A program made the position numbers and the translations under genes. A stretch of DNA of 64,000 nt from an uncultured Parabacteroides sp. (GTDB lineage Bacteria; Bacteroidota; Bacteroidia; Bacteroidales; Tannerellaceae): the NCBI RefSeq assembly GCF_905196875.1, contig NZ_CAJJWO010000001.1, positions 176,243 through 240,242 on the forward strand, given 5' to 3'. This document shows, one piece after another, positions 25,363 through 33,958 of the stretch. A model generated the notes under the pieces. That model had not been told where the DNA came from. It saw only the letters and a list, made by a program, of their open reading frames with translations, and did not search any database. The stretch's first letter is position 1. Each line of letters starts with the position of its first letter.

Positions 25363-26016
25363 ATGATACAAACACAAGGAATTACCAAAAGTTTCGGAAA
25401 CTTACAGGTATTGAAAGGCATCGACCTTACGATCAATAAAGGTGAAGTAGTTGCTATTGTCGGTCCTAGCGGAGCCGGAAAAACGACCTTATTGCAGATC
25501 ATCGGAACGCTTGATTCGCAGGATGCAGGCAGTTTATATATCAACAGGACAGAGATCGGGAAACTGTCCGAAAAAGAATTGGCGGCTTTCCGTAATAAAA
25601 ATATTGGTTTTGTTTTTCAATTCCATCAGCTACTACCTGAATTTACCGCACTGGAAAATGTAATGATCCCGGCTCTAATTGCACGCGAGAAGGCTTCTGA
25701 TGCGGAAAAGAGGGCAAAGGATATTCTCGATTTCCTGAAACTATCGGATCGTATGACACATAAGCCGGCTGAATTATCAGGAGGTGAAAAACAGCGCGTA
25801 GCCGTTGCCCGCGCATTGATCAACAATCCGTCCGTAATCCTGGCCGACGAGCCTTCAGGTAGCCTGGACACAAAAAATAAAGAAGAATTACACAGCCTCT
25901 TCTTCGAATTACGGGATCAGATGCACCAAACCTTCGTTATCGTGACACACGATGAGCAACTGGCTACCGACACAGACCGCGTAATTCATATCAAAGACGG
26001 GGTTGTTTTAGAATAG
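25363..26016 (+). CDS. lolD: LolD-type ABC transporter ATP-binding protein
   Basis: 217 residues. Walker A GPSGAGKTT, the Q loop, signature LSGGEKQRVAVARAL and Walker B VILADEPSGSLD are all intact. It closely fits the LolD/MacB ATPase subfamily, which drives release of lipoproteins from the inner membrane with LolC/E-type permeases. No permease gene adjoins it; tcdA precedes and a sodium symporter follows 23 bases on. It could alternatively power another FtsX-type permease. Confidence 0.88.
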   Translation: MIQTQGITKSFGNLQVLKGIDLTINKGEVVAIVGPSGAGKTTLLQIIGTLDSQDAGSLYINRTEIGKLSEKELAAFRNKNIGFVFQFHQLLPEFTALENVMIPALIAREKASDAEKRAKDILDFLKLSDRMTHKPAELSGGEKQRVAVARALINNPSVILADEPSGSLDTKNKEELHSLFFELRDQMHQTFVIVTHDEQLATDTDRVIHIKDGVVLE

Positions 26017-26039
26017 GTATAAACTCAGTAGAATTATTT

Positions 26040-27410
26040 ATGGCAAACAAAGATAGAGTAACTTTTGGTAGTAAAATCGGAGTAATATTGGCAACAGTAG
26101 GTTGCGCCGTGGGCTTAGGTAGCATCTGGCGTTTCCCTTATATGGTGGGAGCCAACGGAGGGGCGGCTTTTCTGTTGGTATTCATGATATGCACTGTCTT
26201 GCTTGGTCTTCCGATTATGATTACGGAATTTTTCATCGGCCGTCATTCGCGCAGTAATGCTGCCGGGGCTTTTAAAAAGCTGGCTCCGGGCACCCAATGG
26301 CCTTTGATCGGCTACAACGGTGTTCTGGCGGCTTTCCTGATATTAGGCTTCTATTCCGTAGTCTCCGGCTGGACTTTAGAGTATATCTGGCAGGCTATGA
26401 CCGGCTCGCTGGCAGGAAAAACAACGGCTGAATTTACAACCGCCTTTGAGACATTTTCATCGAGTGCCCTTCGTCCGATAGGTTGGACAATCGCCTTCAT
26501 CGCGTTGACGCACATCGTTATAGTATCCGGAGTGGAAAAAGGGATTGAAAGAGCTTCCAAAATTATGATGCCGGCGCTCTTTATCATACTTCTCGTATTA
26601 TGCATTCGCTCCGTCACTCTTCCGGGTGTACAGGAAGGGCTTGCTTTCCTCTTCAAACCTGATTTCGACAAGATAACTTCATCCGTCATCTTAAGCGCGA
26701 TGGGGCAAACGTTCTTTTCATTAAGTATCGGTATGGGATGCCTGATCACTTATTCGTCTTATTTCGGGAAAGATACGAACCTGCAACTAACGGCTGTGCA
26801 GGTCACCGTGCTGAATACGCTGGTGGCATTATTGGCCGGTATCATGGTGTTTCCTGCCGTATTCAGCTTTGGCATTGAACCGACAGCTGGTCCGGAACTG
26901 GTATTCATCACACTTCCGAACATCTTCGAGCAGTTGCCGTTTGGCAATGCCTGGTCGTTCATCTTCTTTATCCTGTTGGCTTTAGCTGCCCTGACATCTA
27001 CCATTTCCCTGCATGAAGTGGCTACGGCTTACGTACACGAAGAATATCACATGACAAGAAAGAAAGCTGCCTGGATCGTTTCAGCAGGTGTTGCTGTCAT
27101 CGGAGCCCTCTGTTCGCTCTCTTTCGGTTTACTAAAGGAATACACTATCGGCGGTCTGATCATTTTTGATGCATTGGACTATCTGACAGCCAAAATCATG
27201 ATGCCTCTCGGAGGTATGATGATCTGTATTTTCGTTGGCGTACGCATTGAAAAGAAAGTATTGAAAGCCGAACTGACCAACAAAGGCACCATCACTTTCT
27301 ACTTCTTCAACGCATACGCATTCTTCATAAAATACATCGCTCCTGCCGCTATCGGCCTGATCTTCCTGAACGAATTGGGACTGATCAAAAAAATAACCTC
27401 CTTGTTCTGA
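26040..27410 (+). CDS. Neurotransmitter:sodium symporter (NSS) family transporter
   Basis: 456 residues with about 11 membrane segments. The first helix carries the NSS signature LGSIWRFPYMVGANGGAAFLLVF, and the broken helix 6 region FFSLSIGMGCLITYSSY is present. Family members (LeuT, MhsT, TnaT) take up amino acids with sodium. The substrate cannot be told. It follows lolD by 23 bases and ends just before a long inverted repeat that overlaps the next promoter. Confidence 0.92.
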   Translation: MANKDRVTFGSKIGVILATVGCAVGLGSIWRFPYMVGANGGAAFLLVFMICTVLLGLPIMITEFFIGRHSRSNAAGAFKKLAPGTQWPLIGYNGVLAAFLILGFYSVVSGWTLEYIWQAMTGSLAGKTTAEFTTAFETFSSSALRPIGWTIAFIALTHIVIVSGVEKGIERASKIMMPALFIILLVLCIRSVTLPGVQEGLAFLFKPDFDKITSSVILSAMGQTFFSLSIGMGCLITYSSYFGKDTNLQLTAVQVTVLNTLVALLAGIMVFPAVFSFGIEPTAGPELVFITLPNIFEQLPFGNAWSFIFFILLALAALTSTISLHEVATAYVHEEYHMTRKKAAWIVSAGVAVIGALCSLSFGLLKEYTIGGLIIFDALDYLTAKIMMPLGGMMICIFVGVRIEKKVLKAELTNKGTITFYFFNAYAFFIKYIAPAAIGLIFLNELGLIKKITSLF

Positions 27411-27416
27411 AAATAA

Positions 27417-27461
27417 AAAGATATAAGTTACTTGCTTATTTACAGGTAACTTATATCTTTG
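27417..27461 (+). promoter_or_regulatory. Promoter inside a 15-bp inverted repeat, before the HhH gene
   Basis: AAAGATATAAGTTAC (27417-27431) and GTAACTTATATCTTT (27446-27460) form a perfect inverted repeat around 14 bases. The promoter boxes overlap it: CTTG (27431-27434), 19 bases, then TATCTTTG (27454-27461). This fits an operator for a dimeric regulator, or a terminator for the upstream symporter gene that doubles as promoter DNA. Confidence 0.55.
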
Positions 27462-27494
27462 CAACAGAATATTTAACATTAACAATACCGAACT

Positions 27495-28220
27495 ATGAAC
27501 TGGCGTGATTTACTCTATTTCTCCAAAGGAGAACGCAGGGCTTTAACCCTCCTACTCTGTCTTATCTCTATTTCCTGGATCATTTTATTATTGACAGATA
27601 ATAAACCGGAACAAATCCCTAAAGAGAATGCTCTGATCATTGAACCGGCTAAACCGACTCAAACAATCGTTTCAAACGAACCTGAACCGGAAAAGGGCAA
27701 AACACCTGCATCCGGGAGAAAAAACAATTCCTCCCGGGAGAAAAAGGAATTTCATCCGAGAGGAACTCCCAATATACCCGGGAGAAAGACTTTCCCCAAA
27801 ACAGAAAAATACCCAATCGGAACAGTCGTCGAATTAAACACTGCCGACACGACCTCACTGAAGAAAGTTCCCGGTATCGGAAGCACTTTTGCCCGCCGTA
27901 TTGTTAAATACAGGGAACTGCTGGGAGGCTTTTACTCCGTCTCCCAACTTTGTGAAGTATATGGGATCGATGAAGAGCGGTATAATGCGATGAAATCGTG
28001 GTTTTCGGTAGATGTGAAAATTATTTGTGAACTATTTGTGAACCAGGTGCCGATCAAAAGTCTGTACAGGCATCCTTATATAAACCCGCAACAAGCACAT
28101 ATTATCGAACAATTACGTAAACAGAAAGGAAAACTCTCCGGTTGGGAAAACCTGCAACTACTGGAAGAATTTACCGAAGCAGATAAAGAAAGGCTGACAC
28201 CTTATCTGTCATTTGAATAA
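27495..28220 (+). CDS. Helix-hairpin-helix (ComEA-like) protein
   Basis: 241 residues. One N-terminal membrane helix (about residues 15-35), a Lys/Pro-rich linker (about 40-105), then repeated helix-hairpin-helix units beginning ELNTADTTSLKKVPGIGSTFARRIVKYRELLGG and ending NLQLLEEFTEADKERL. This is the layout of ComEA-type DNA-binding proteins that hold incoming DNA in the periplasm. Whether this strain takes up DNA is unknown; no other competence gene is nearby. Confidence 0.85.
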   Translation: MNWRDLLYFSKGERRALTLLLCLISISWIILLLTDNKPEQIPKENALIIEPAKPTQTIVSNEPEPEKGKTPASGRKNNSSREKKEFHPRGTPNIPGRKTFPKTEKYPIGTVVELNTADTTSLKKVPGIGSTFARRIVKYRELLGGFYSVSQLCEVYGIDEERYNAMKSWFSVDVKIICELFVNQVPIKSLYRHPYINPQQAHIIEQLRKQKGKLSGWENLQLLEEFTEADKERLTPYLSFE

Positions 28221-28235
28221 AACAGGAAGTTTATC

Positions 28236-28243
28236 TACATTTG
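28236..28243 (+). promoter_or_regulatory. TAnnTTTG promoter box of the AAA ATPase gene
   Basis: TACATTTG, 14 bases before the ATG at 28258. An upstream in-frame ATG at 28213 precedes this box and is therefore unlikely to be the start. Confidence 0.55.
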
Positions 28244-28257
28244 TAAAAAAGAAAGCT

Positions 28258-29025
28258 ATGATTTACCTCAAACAAGTTCAATTGCTCAACCCAGAAGAAG
28301 TAGAAGGGCCGCTGGAAGATCTTAAATATCCGTTTAAGGCCGCAGCAGTACGGTATATAGACTCGATCGTGTTCCGTAAACCCGTCACTTTCCTGGTTGG
28401 TGAAAACGGAGCCGGCAAATCGACCCTGCTGGAAGGGATCATGTTCAAATACGAAGAACGAGATGAGGACCAACAAGGTATGCTCTATGATGGTGTGGAA
28501 GCCTGGAAATCCTATTCAAACGTCTTGCCGCAATGTATCCGCCTGATAGAAGAACGGAAGCCCTTCGATCATTTCTTCTTCCGCGCCGAATCCTTCTTCG
28601 AACATGCGGCCGAAATAGATGCCAAATCGATGAAAGACATTCTGAAATACGGACGCGATTATTCAATGGGAGCCTACGGCGGACACCGTTTGCTGGAACA
28701 ATCGCATGGGGAAAGTTTTCTAAGTACCTTTTTGAATTATGCCGGAAGAAACACGCTTTTCATCCTTGATGAACCGGAAGCAGCCCTTTCACCTCAGCGG
28801 CAACTGGCTTTATTAGTTCGTATCCGTGAATTGGTTGGACAAGGCTGCCAGTTGATTATTTCAACTCACTCACCCATCATCATGGCTTATCCGGATGCAG
28901 ATATTTATTCGATCGAAGAGGATGGAGCCTATATTACTCCGTATGAGGAAACACAACATTACCAGCTAACGAAGTATTTCCTGACTCATACGGAGCAAAT
29001 GCTCAGGGAGCTGGGAGTAAAATAA
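28258..29025 (+). CDS. AAA-family ATPase (single-domain, SbcC/Rad50-like ABC fold)
   Basis: 255 residues. Walker A LVGENGAGKST is near residue 48, the signature-like SHGESFLS near 158, and Walker B TLFILDEPEAALSPQRQ follows, with a final His switch (ISTHSPIIMAYP). These are the motifs of the small stand-alone ABC-fold ATPases (AAA_21/AAA_23). Cytoplasmic. Partner and role are unknown; it is monocistronic and convergent with the flavin reductase gene (2-base gap). Confidence 0.85.
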   Translation: MIYLKQVQLLNPEEVEGPLEDLKYPFKAAAVRYIDSIVFRKPVTFLVGENGAGKSTLLEGIMFKYEERDEDQQGMLYDGVEAWKSYSNVLPQCIRLIEERKPFDHFFFRAESFFEHAAEIDAKSMKDILKYGRDYSMGAYGGHRLLEQSHGESFLSTFLNYAGRNTLFILDEPEAALSPQRQLALLVRIRELVGQGCQLIISTHSPIIMAYPDADIYSIEEDGAYITPYEETQHYQLTKYFLTHTEQMLRELGVK

Positions 29026-29027
29026 AA

Positions 29028-29534
29028 TTACTTTTCCCAGGCATTCAGTATCTCTGCGACATAGACGTTATGCGGATTACCTGCCATAGCGCTATACCAT
29101 TTCTCAAACAGGGCCGGATCGATAAAACAATCTTTATCCATCTTTGTCAGATAAAGAGTCTTACACTCCAAAGTCAGACGGGATTCCTCAAAACAGGGGT
29201 TTCCTTGTTCGGTAAAGCAGGGAGTCAGTCCGGTAGCCGCTACTTTATCGATGTCACGACCAGATTTAGAGCCGCATATTTTATGCGCCGCTTTGTGTTC
29301 CTCACCCAGGAAGGAGAGCGTAAAACAGCCCTTTTCATCGACAAACTCACGTGTGTAGCGTTCCGGGCGGATGAATACGAACACCACCGGTTTATTCCAG
29401 AGGAAGCCCACACCACCCCAACTGGCAGTCATCATGTTAAACTTCTCCTTATCGCCGGCACTTACCAGCATCCACTCTTTTCCGATAATTTCGATAAAAT
29501 TGTCTTTTATCAGACTGGGTTCAATTGCTTTCAT
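29028..29534 (-). CDS. Flavin reductase-like FMN-binding protein
   Basis: 168 residues. The motif MTASWGGVGFLWNKPVVFVFIRPERYT and FTLSFLGEEHKAAHKICGSKSGRD fit the flavoredoxin/flavin-reductase-like fold, which binds FMN and uses NAD(P)H or another electron donor. Cytoplasmic. Promoter box TATCTTTG at 29565-29558. Partner enzyme unknown. Confidence 0.9.
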   Translation of the reverse strand: MKAIEPSLIKDNFIEIIGKEWMLVSAGDKEKFNMMTASWGGVGFLWNKPVVFVFIRPERYTREFVDEKGCFTLSFLGEEHKAAHKICGSKSGRDIDKVAATGLTPCFTEQGNPCFEESRLTLECKTLYLTKMDKDCFIDPALFEKWYSAMAGNPHNVYVAEILNAWEK

Positions 29535-29557
29535 ACTTTATACGCTTTAATTTCCCT

Positions 29558-29565
29558 CAAAGATA
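29558..29565 (-). promoter_or_regulatory. TAnnTTTG promoter box, flavin reductase gene
   Basis: TATCTTTG on the minus strand, 24 bases before the start at 29534. Confidence 0.55.
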
Positions 29566-29574
29566 CAAAGAATA

Positions 29575-31902
29575 TCATTTACCCGTACTCATTACGCCGG
29601 AGTCGTTATCAGCATTGTTCAGACGTTTCTGACCGGCTTTATAAGTTCGGCCAAACGAGAAATTATATGTTACGGAAGCAACGAACAACCGGGAACTTTC
29701 CTTGATATACATCGACTTCTTGTAAGAGGCATGCTGATTCCAGTTCTCAGTCTGTACTTTATAATTATCAGAGAACGGATTGAATGCTCCGACGCCCAAC
29801 GATAAATTCTTATGGCTGTAACGTACCATAAACAACTGAATATTTTCACCACCATCCAGTGTTTCACCCCAAAACCAGTTCCAGTTCGTATTCATCTGAT
29901 ACATCAACATGAACTTCTTCCAGGTGAGCGACGCCTGTGCTTCGCAATACCAGTTCGTATAACGGTGAGAATAAGTATTACCGTTGCTGATATAATGGTT
30001 TACACCACCGGTAAAAGAGAATTGCAGAATATCCTTGATCGGTCCGACGCGGAACATGGCAGAACCAGTCACACGCTGCCAGTTTTTCTGGTTATTCCAG
30101 GTCTGGATAATTTTATTCCCTTCCTGATATTTCTCATCCATAATGGGGTTAGGCAGGTATTCGTAAGCACCATCCAGATTTGTATAGAAAATTCCTTTCT
30201 GGTACTCGTAGGTAAGAGCAAGACGATAGCGCATATAAGCTTCCAGCGTTGGATTACCGCGTTGCAGTTGTAAAGAGTCGATTACCTGCTCGATCGCACT
30301 CAGGTTTCCTAAAGAAGGAGACGAATTGCCGACAGATCCTCTCAGGCGGAGAAACGATTGTCCGGGTAAAGCATATTGCAAGGTAAAGCGGGGATTAAAT
30401 GTATAATACTGGTAAGAGTCGTCTGTTCCTTCCTGTTTGTAAAACGAGCGCGATGCGCCGACTCCCAGCGTATAGTCTAGCTTTTTAACTTTCCCTTTGA
30501 ACTCTCCATAGAGATAACTCTCCGACTGATCCATGTGCGTATCATAATCATGTCCGTTCCGGTATTTATTATCGGAAAAAGACTGTGTATGACGGATACC
30601 GCCACTCAATCGGTTTCCATTCGTCAGCTTCTTTTCATAGATAGCCTCGCCGATTAGGGAATATTTATTACCGGAAACGCGGTTATTAATGTCTGTCAGC
30701 AAATCTTCACCGCGGCTTTCCTGATAAAAGCGATGGGAAGAAGTGCGGTTGTAAGTGCCTACCACGTTGAAGACCAGCGTCTGGTCGTTCTTCAAATTAC
30801 GCTGATAATATAAGTCTAGCGCAGGCACCTGGTTATCGCTGCTATTCAAGTCTACCATATCCACATAGTCCGCCAGATTATCCTGGTTAGATAAAGTACC
30901 GCGATAATCCCAGTGCGGCTGATGGTTATTCCAATAACGGAAAGTGGCATTAAACAAATATTTTTCGGGATCTTGTACACTGTAATTCAGGTTCAGGTTG
31001 TGCATAAACATACGCCCATGAGCAGGAATACCTTCCTCCTTCCGATGCAGAACGGTGCCATCCGCCAAATGGAATATTTCCTCGTTATCCCTGGAAAGAC
31101 CATAAAAGTCACGCGGTCCGATCCGGTAAGAAGCGCCGAACTCCGATTTCTTATGATTGATTTTTCCCGAAACACGATGTTCGCCCCACAAAGCATTCAG
31201 TCCCTGGCTCATATCCACACTAAAACTACCTCCTGTCTCCGGACGGCGGACAATATAATCGAGTACGACTTCCGCATTCCCATAACGTAGCCCAGGATTA
31301 TCATGAAACTCGATACGAACAATGTCGGCAGGCAATAACGCTTTGACTTCATCGGTCTCCACTTTCACCCCGTTAATACGAAGCTGTACTTCACCGTTTC
31401 CCGGCACTTTAATCTCGCCCGACATCGGGTTCACCTGTATCTTCGGCAACATCAGTTGTTGCAGCAAGTCCATTCCGTTGGTAGAAGCCTTCACCTGACG
31501 TTCGGAAGGGAACACCAGTTTACGGTCTGAGCGGCTACTGGTGTTGGAGGCACTGACTGTGACACCATCCAGCGAAACAGCCGCATCTTCCATCGGGATA
31601 TCATTCAGAACGACACTCTTATTAAACCCCTTCAAAGACACATATTGCGTTTCATACCCCAGACTGGATACAGCCAGCAGGTAATCGCCTGCACCCACTT
31701 TATCCAATGCAAAACGCCCCTTTCCATCGGTAGTTGTTCCAAGAATAAACACCGAGTCGGTTGTTTGCAGTACTACATTGGCAAACTCGAGCGGCTCTTT
31801 ATTCCGTCCATCCTTTACCAAACCTTTTATCCCTAAATTTTGAGCAAAAACTCCCTGTACCATGCAGCCAAGCAGCATGATCCCGAATATAATCCGTTTC
31901 AT
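29575..31902 (-). CDS. Outer-membrane beta-barrel receptor with carboxypeptidase-like domain
   Basis: 775 residues. Signal peptide (1-20, VFA-Q), then a carboxypeptidase-like regulatory domain (about 25-110: IKGLVKDGRNKEPLEFANVVL), a plug-like domain (about 130-225, with QLRINGVKVETDEVKALLPADIVRIEF) and a long beta-barrel. This order is that of TonB-linked receptors of the OMP_b-brl_3 type. There is no SusD partner, so it is not a typical glycan-uptake pair; peptides or metals are possible substrates. Monocistronic. Confidence 0.85.
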   Translation of the reverse strand: MKRIIFGIMLLGCMVQGVFAQNLGIKGLVKDGRNKEPLEFANVVLQTTDSVFILGTTTDGKGRFALDKVGAGDYLLAVSSLGYETQYVSLKGFNKSVVLNDIPMEDAAVSLDGVTVSASNTSSRSDRKLVFPSERQVKASTNGMDLLQQLMLPKIQVNPMSGEIKVPGNGEVQLRINGVKVETDEVKALLPADIVRIEFHDNPGLRYGNAEVVLDYIVRRPETGGSFSVDMSQGLNALWGEHRVSGKINHKKSEFGASYRIGPRDFYGLSRDNEEIFHLADGTVLHRKEEGIPAHGRMFMHNLNLNYSVQDPEKYLFNATFRYWNNHQPHWDYRGTLSNQDNLADYVDMVDLNSSDNQVPALDLYYQRNLKNDQTLVFNVVGTYNRTSSHRFYQESRGEDLLTDINNRVSGNKYSLIGEAIYEKKLTNGNRLSGGIRHTQSFSDNKYRNGHDYDTHMDQSESYLYGEFKGKVKKLDYTLGVGASRSFYKQEGTDDSYQYYTFNPRFTLQYALPGQSFLRLRGSVGNSSPSLGNLSAIEQVIDSLQLQRGNPTLEAYMRYRLALTYEYQKGIFYTNLDGAYEYLPNPIMDEKYQEGNKIIQTWNNQKNWQRVTGSAMFRVGPIKDILQFSFTGGVNHYISNGNTYSHRYTNWYCEAQASLTWKKFMLMYQMNTNWNWFWGETLDGGENIQLFMVRYSHKNLSLGVGAFNPFSDNYKVQTENWNQHASYKKSMYIKESSRLFVASVTYNFSFGRTYKAGQKRLNNADNDSGVMSTGK

Positions 31903-32072
31903 AAGTTTATTGTTTATTTCTTTTCGGCAGGGTGGCCTTTCCTGCTTTCTTGTTCGTTTCTGTTAGTAAGACGAAGTAAGCCGGAAAAAGGTTACATCAT
32001 TCCGGCAAAAAAATAGAACTATTTTTTTCACACCTGTTTAACATCTTATCTTACAGAATAAAAGAAAACGTC

Positions 32073-32080
32073 TATCTTTG
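32073..32080 (+). promoter_or_regulatory. TAnnTTTG promoter box, alanine symporter gene
   Basis: TATCTTTG, 19 bases before the start at 32100. Confidence 0.55.
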
Positions 32081-32099
32081 GCTAAAACAAACAAAACAC

Positions 32100-33500
32100 A
32101 TGGATATATTAAACACCTGGATTAGTGCCATCAACGATGTATTATGGTCTTATATACTCATAATCATGCTGTTGGGATGTGCAATATGGTTTTCCTTCAA
32201 AACCCGCTTCGTACAGTTCCGCATGATTAAAGAAATGATAAAATTGCTTGGCGACTCCACCGGAAAAACTAAAAACGGTGAAAAACATATCTCTTCCTTC
32301 CAGGCTTTTGCGGTGTCATTGGCCAGCCGCGTAGGAACAGGCAATCTGGCCGGAGTAGCCACAGCGATTGCAGTCGGTGGTCCGGGTGCCGTATTCTGGA
32401 TGTGGATCATCGCTTTACTGGGTGCTTCCAGTGCATTCGTCGAATCGACACTGGCTCAGCTATACAAAAGAAAAGGGAAAGACTCTTTCATCGGCGGCCC
32501 TGCTTATTATATGGAACGCGGACTCGGATTACGGTGGATGGGCATATTCTTTGCCATACTGATCTCTATCACATTCGGTTTTGCCTTCAATTCCGTACAG
32601 AGCAATACGATTTGTGCAGCCTGGGAAGGAGCATTCGGTTTCGACCACCGGATCATTGGCGGGATATTAACCATGCTGACTATCCTGATCATTTTCGGAG
32701 GTATCCAGCGGATCGCCAAAGTAAGTAGTATCATTGTTCCGGTCATGGCTCTCGGATATGTAGCACTGGCATTGGGTATCGTACTTTTCAACATCGGGAA
32801 ACTTCCTGCCGTACTGGAGTTGATCATTAATAATGCCTTCGGATGGGAACAAGCCATTGGCGGCAGTATCGGTGCAGCCTTGATGCAGGGTATTAAGCGA
32901 GGATTGTTCAGTAATGAGGCCGGTATGGGTTCCGCTCCGAATGTAGCAGCCACGGCTGATGTTTCTCACCCGGTAAAACAAGGTTTGATCCAAACACTAG
33001 GCGTTTTCACCGATACTTTAATTATATGTACCTGTACAGCTTTCATTATCCTTTTTAGTGGTGCACCGCTCGACGGATCAGTTAACGGTGTACAGCTTAC
33101 GCAACATGCACTGACCAATGAAGTAGGAAGCGTAGGAAGTATCTTTGTCGCCATAGCAATTCTGCTGTTTGCTTTCAGCAGTATCATCGGTAACTATTAT
33201 TATGGCGAAGCAAACATACGGTTTGTTACTCAAAAGAGGAGCGTATTGTTTACATATCGCCTGTTAGTCGGTGGAATGGTGATGTTCGGAGCCCTGGCAA
33301 GCCTTGACCTGGCATGGAGCCTGGCCGATATAACAATGGGACTGATGACGATCTGCAACCTGATTGCCATCTCCCTCCTCAGCCGTCAGGCATTCCTTTT
33401 ATTAAACGATTATATCACCCAGAAGCGAAAAGGAATAGCAAGTCCCGTATTCACGAAAGACAGCATCCCGGAACTGAAGGACAAGGCTGAATGCTGGTAA
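32100..33500 (+). CDS. AgcS-family alanine/glycine:cation symporter
   Basis: 466 residues with about 11 membrane helices. The family signature is clear: SLASRVGTGNLAGVATAIAVGGPGAVFWMW near residue 75, and LMQGIKRGLFSNEAGMGSAP near 265. It takes up alanine or glycine with sodium or protons. Monocistronic, with a decayed ATPase gene 63 bases downstream. Confidence 0.93.
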   Translation: MDILNTWISAINDVLWSYILIIMLLGCAIWFSFKTRFVQFRMIKEMIKLLGDSTGKTKNGEKHISSFQAFAVSLASRVGTGNLAGVATAIAVGGPGAVFWMWIIALLGASSAFVESTLAQLYKRKGKDSFIGGPAYYMERGLGLRWMGIFFAILISITFGFAFNSVQSNTICAAWEGAFGFDHRIIGGILTMLTILIIFGGIQRIAKVSSIIVPVMALGYVALALGIVLFNIGKLPAVLELIINNAFGWEQAIGGSIGAALMQGIKRGLFSNEAGMGSAPNVAATADVSHPVKQGLIQTLGVFTDTLIICTCTAFIILFSGAPLDGSVNGVQLTQHALTNEVGSVGSIFVAIAILLFAFSSIIGNYYYGEANIRFVTQKRSVLFTYRLLVGGMVMFGALASLDLAWSLADITMGLMTICNLIAISLLSRQAFLLLNDYITQKRKGIASPVFTKDSIPELKDKAECW

Positions 33501-33563
33501 AAACCATCATACATTTTGTATGATAAAATATCGTATATTAGCATATATCAAAAAGAGAAAGAC

Positions 33564-33954
33564 ATGGCGGCAAAGACAATAAATTCCTTTCCAATAACAG
33601 GTTATGAAGGAAAAGATTATTGGAGAATAAGAGAAATACGACACTCATTTCTCTCAGAAGATTAGGTAAATCGGCTTTAATCCATCGCCTTTTTGATGAA
33701 TTAAGTCAAGAACAATCCTATCATTGTATTTACATTGATATATATCCGACTCAAAGTATTAAAGAATTTACAGAAAGTCTATCTCAGGCAATCCTGCAAC
33801 AAATACCGAAACATAAAAGTATCGGCAAACAATTTTTGGATCTGCTAAAAGCTTTCCATCCCATTATATCTTATGATGCATTAACCGGAGCACCAGTTCA
33901 TAGTATCAGGTATACGATGTATTCCTGTCCCGCTGGCTGGAACTGACTTTTTAG
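33564..33954 (+). pseudogene. Remnant of an AAA-family ATP-binding protein
   Basis: Three pieces of one gene remain in different frames. The N-terminal piece from the ATG at 33564 reads NSFPITGYEGKDY. A middle piece (about 33620-33900) reads TTLISLRRLGKSALIHRLF, a P-loop of the archaeal/Bacteroidetes AAA ATPase family, and ends at YDALTGAP. A C-terminal piece reads VYDVFLSRWLELTF then stop (33952-33954). Intact members of this family are about 370-390 residues; about 250 are missing. The gene has lost two internal segments and cannot make a working ATPase. Confidence 0.75.
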
Positions 33955-33958
33955 CTTC

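Noticed and set aside
25363..26016. LolD-type ATPase as the missing ATPase of the FtsX permease at 45150
   Set aside because: It is 19 kb away in an unrelated operon with tcdA; nothing in the sequence links them.
28213..28257. Longer AAA ATPase with start at 28213
   Set aside because: This start lies upstream of the TACATTTG promoter box and overlaps the end of the HhH gene; the extension has no domain content.
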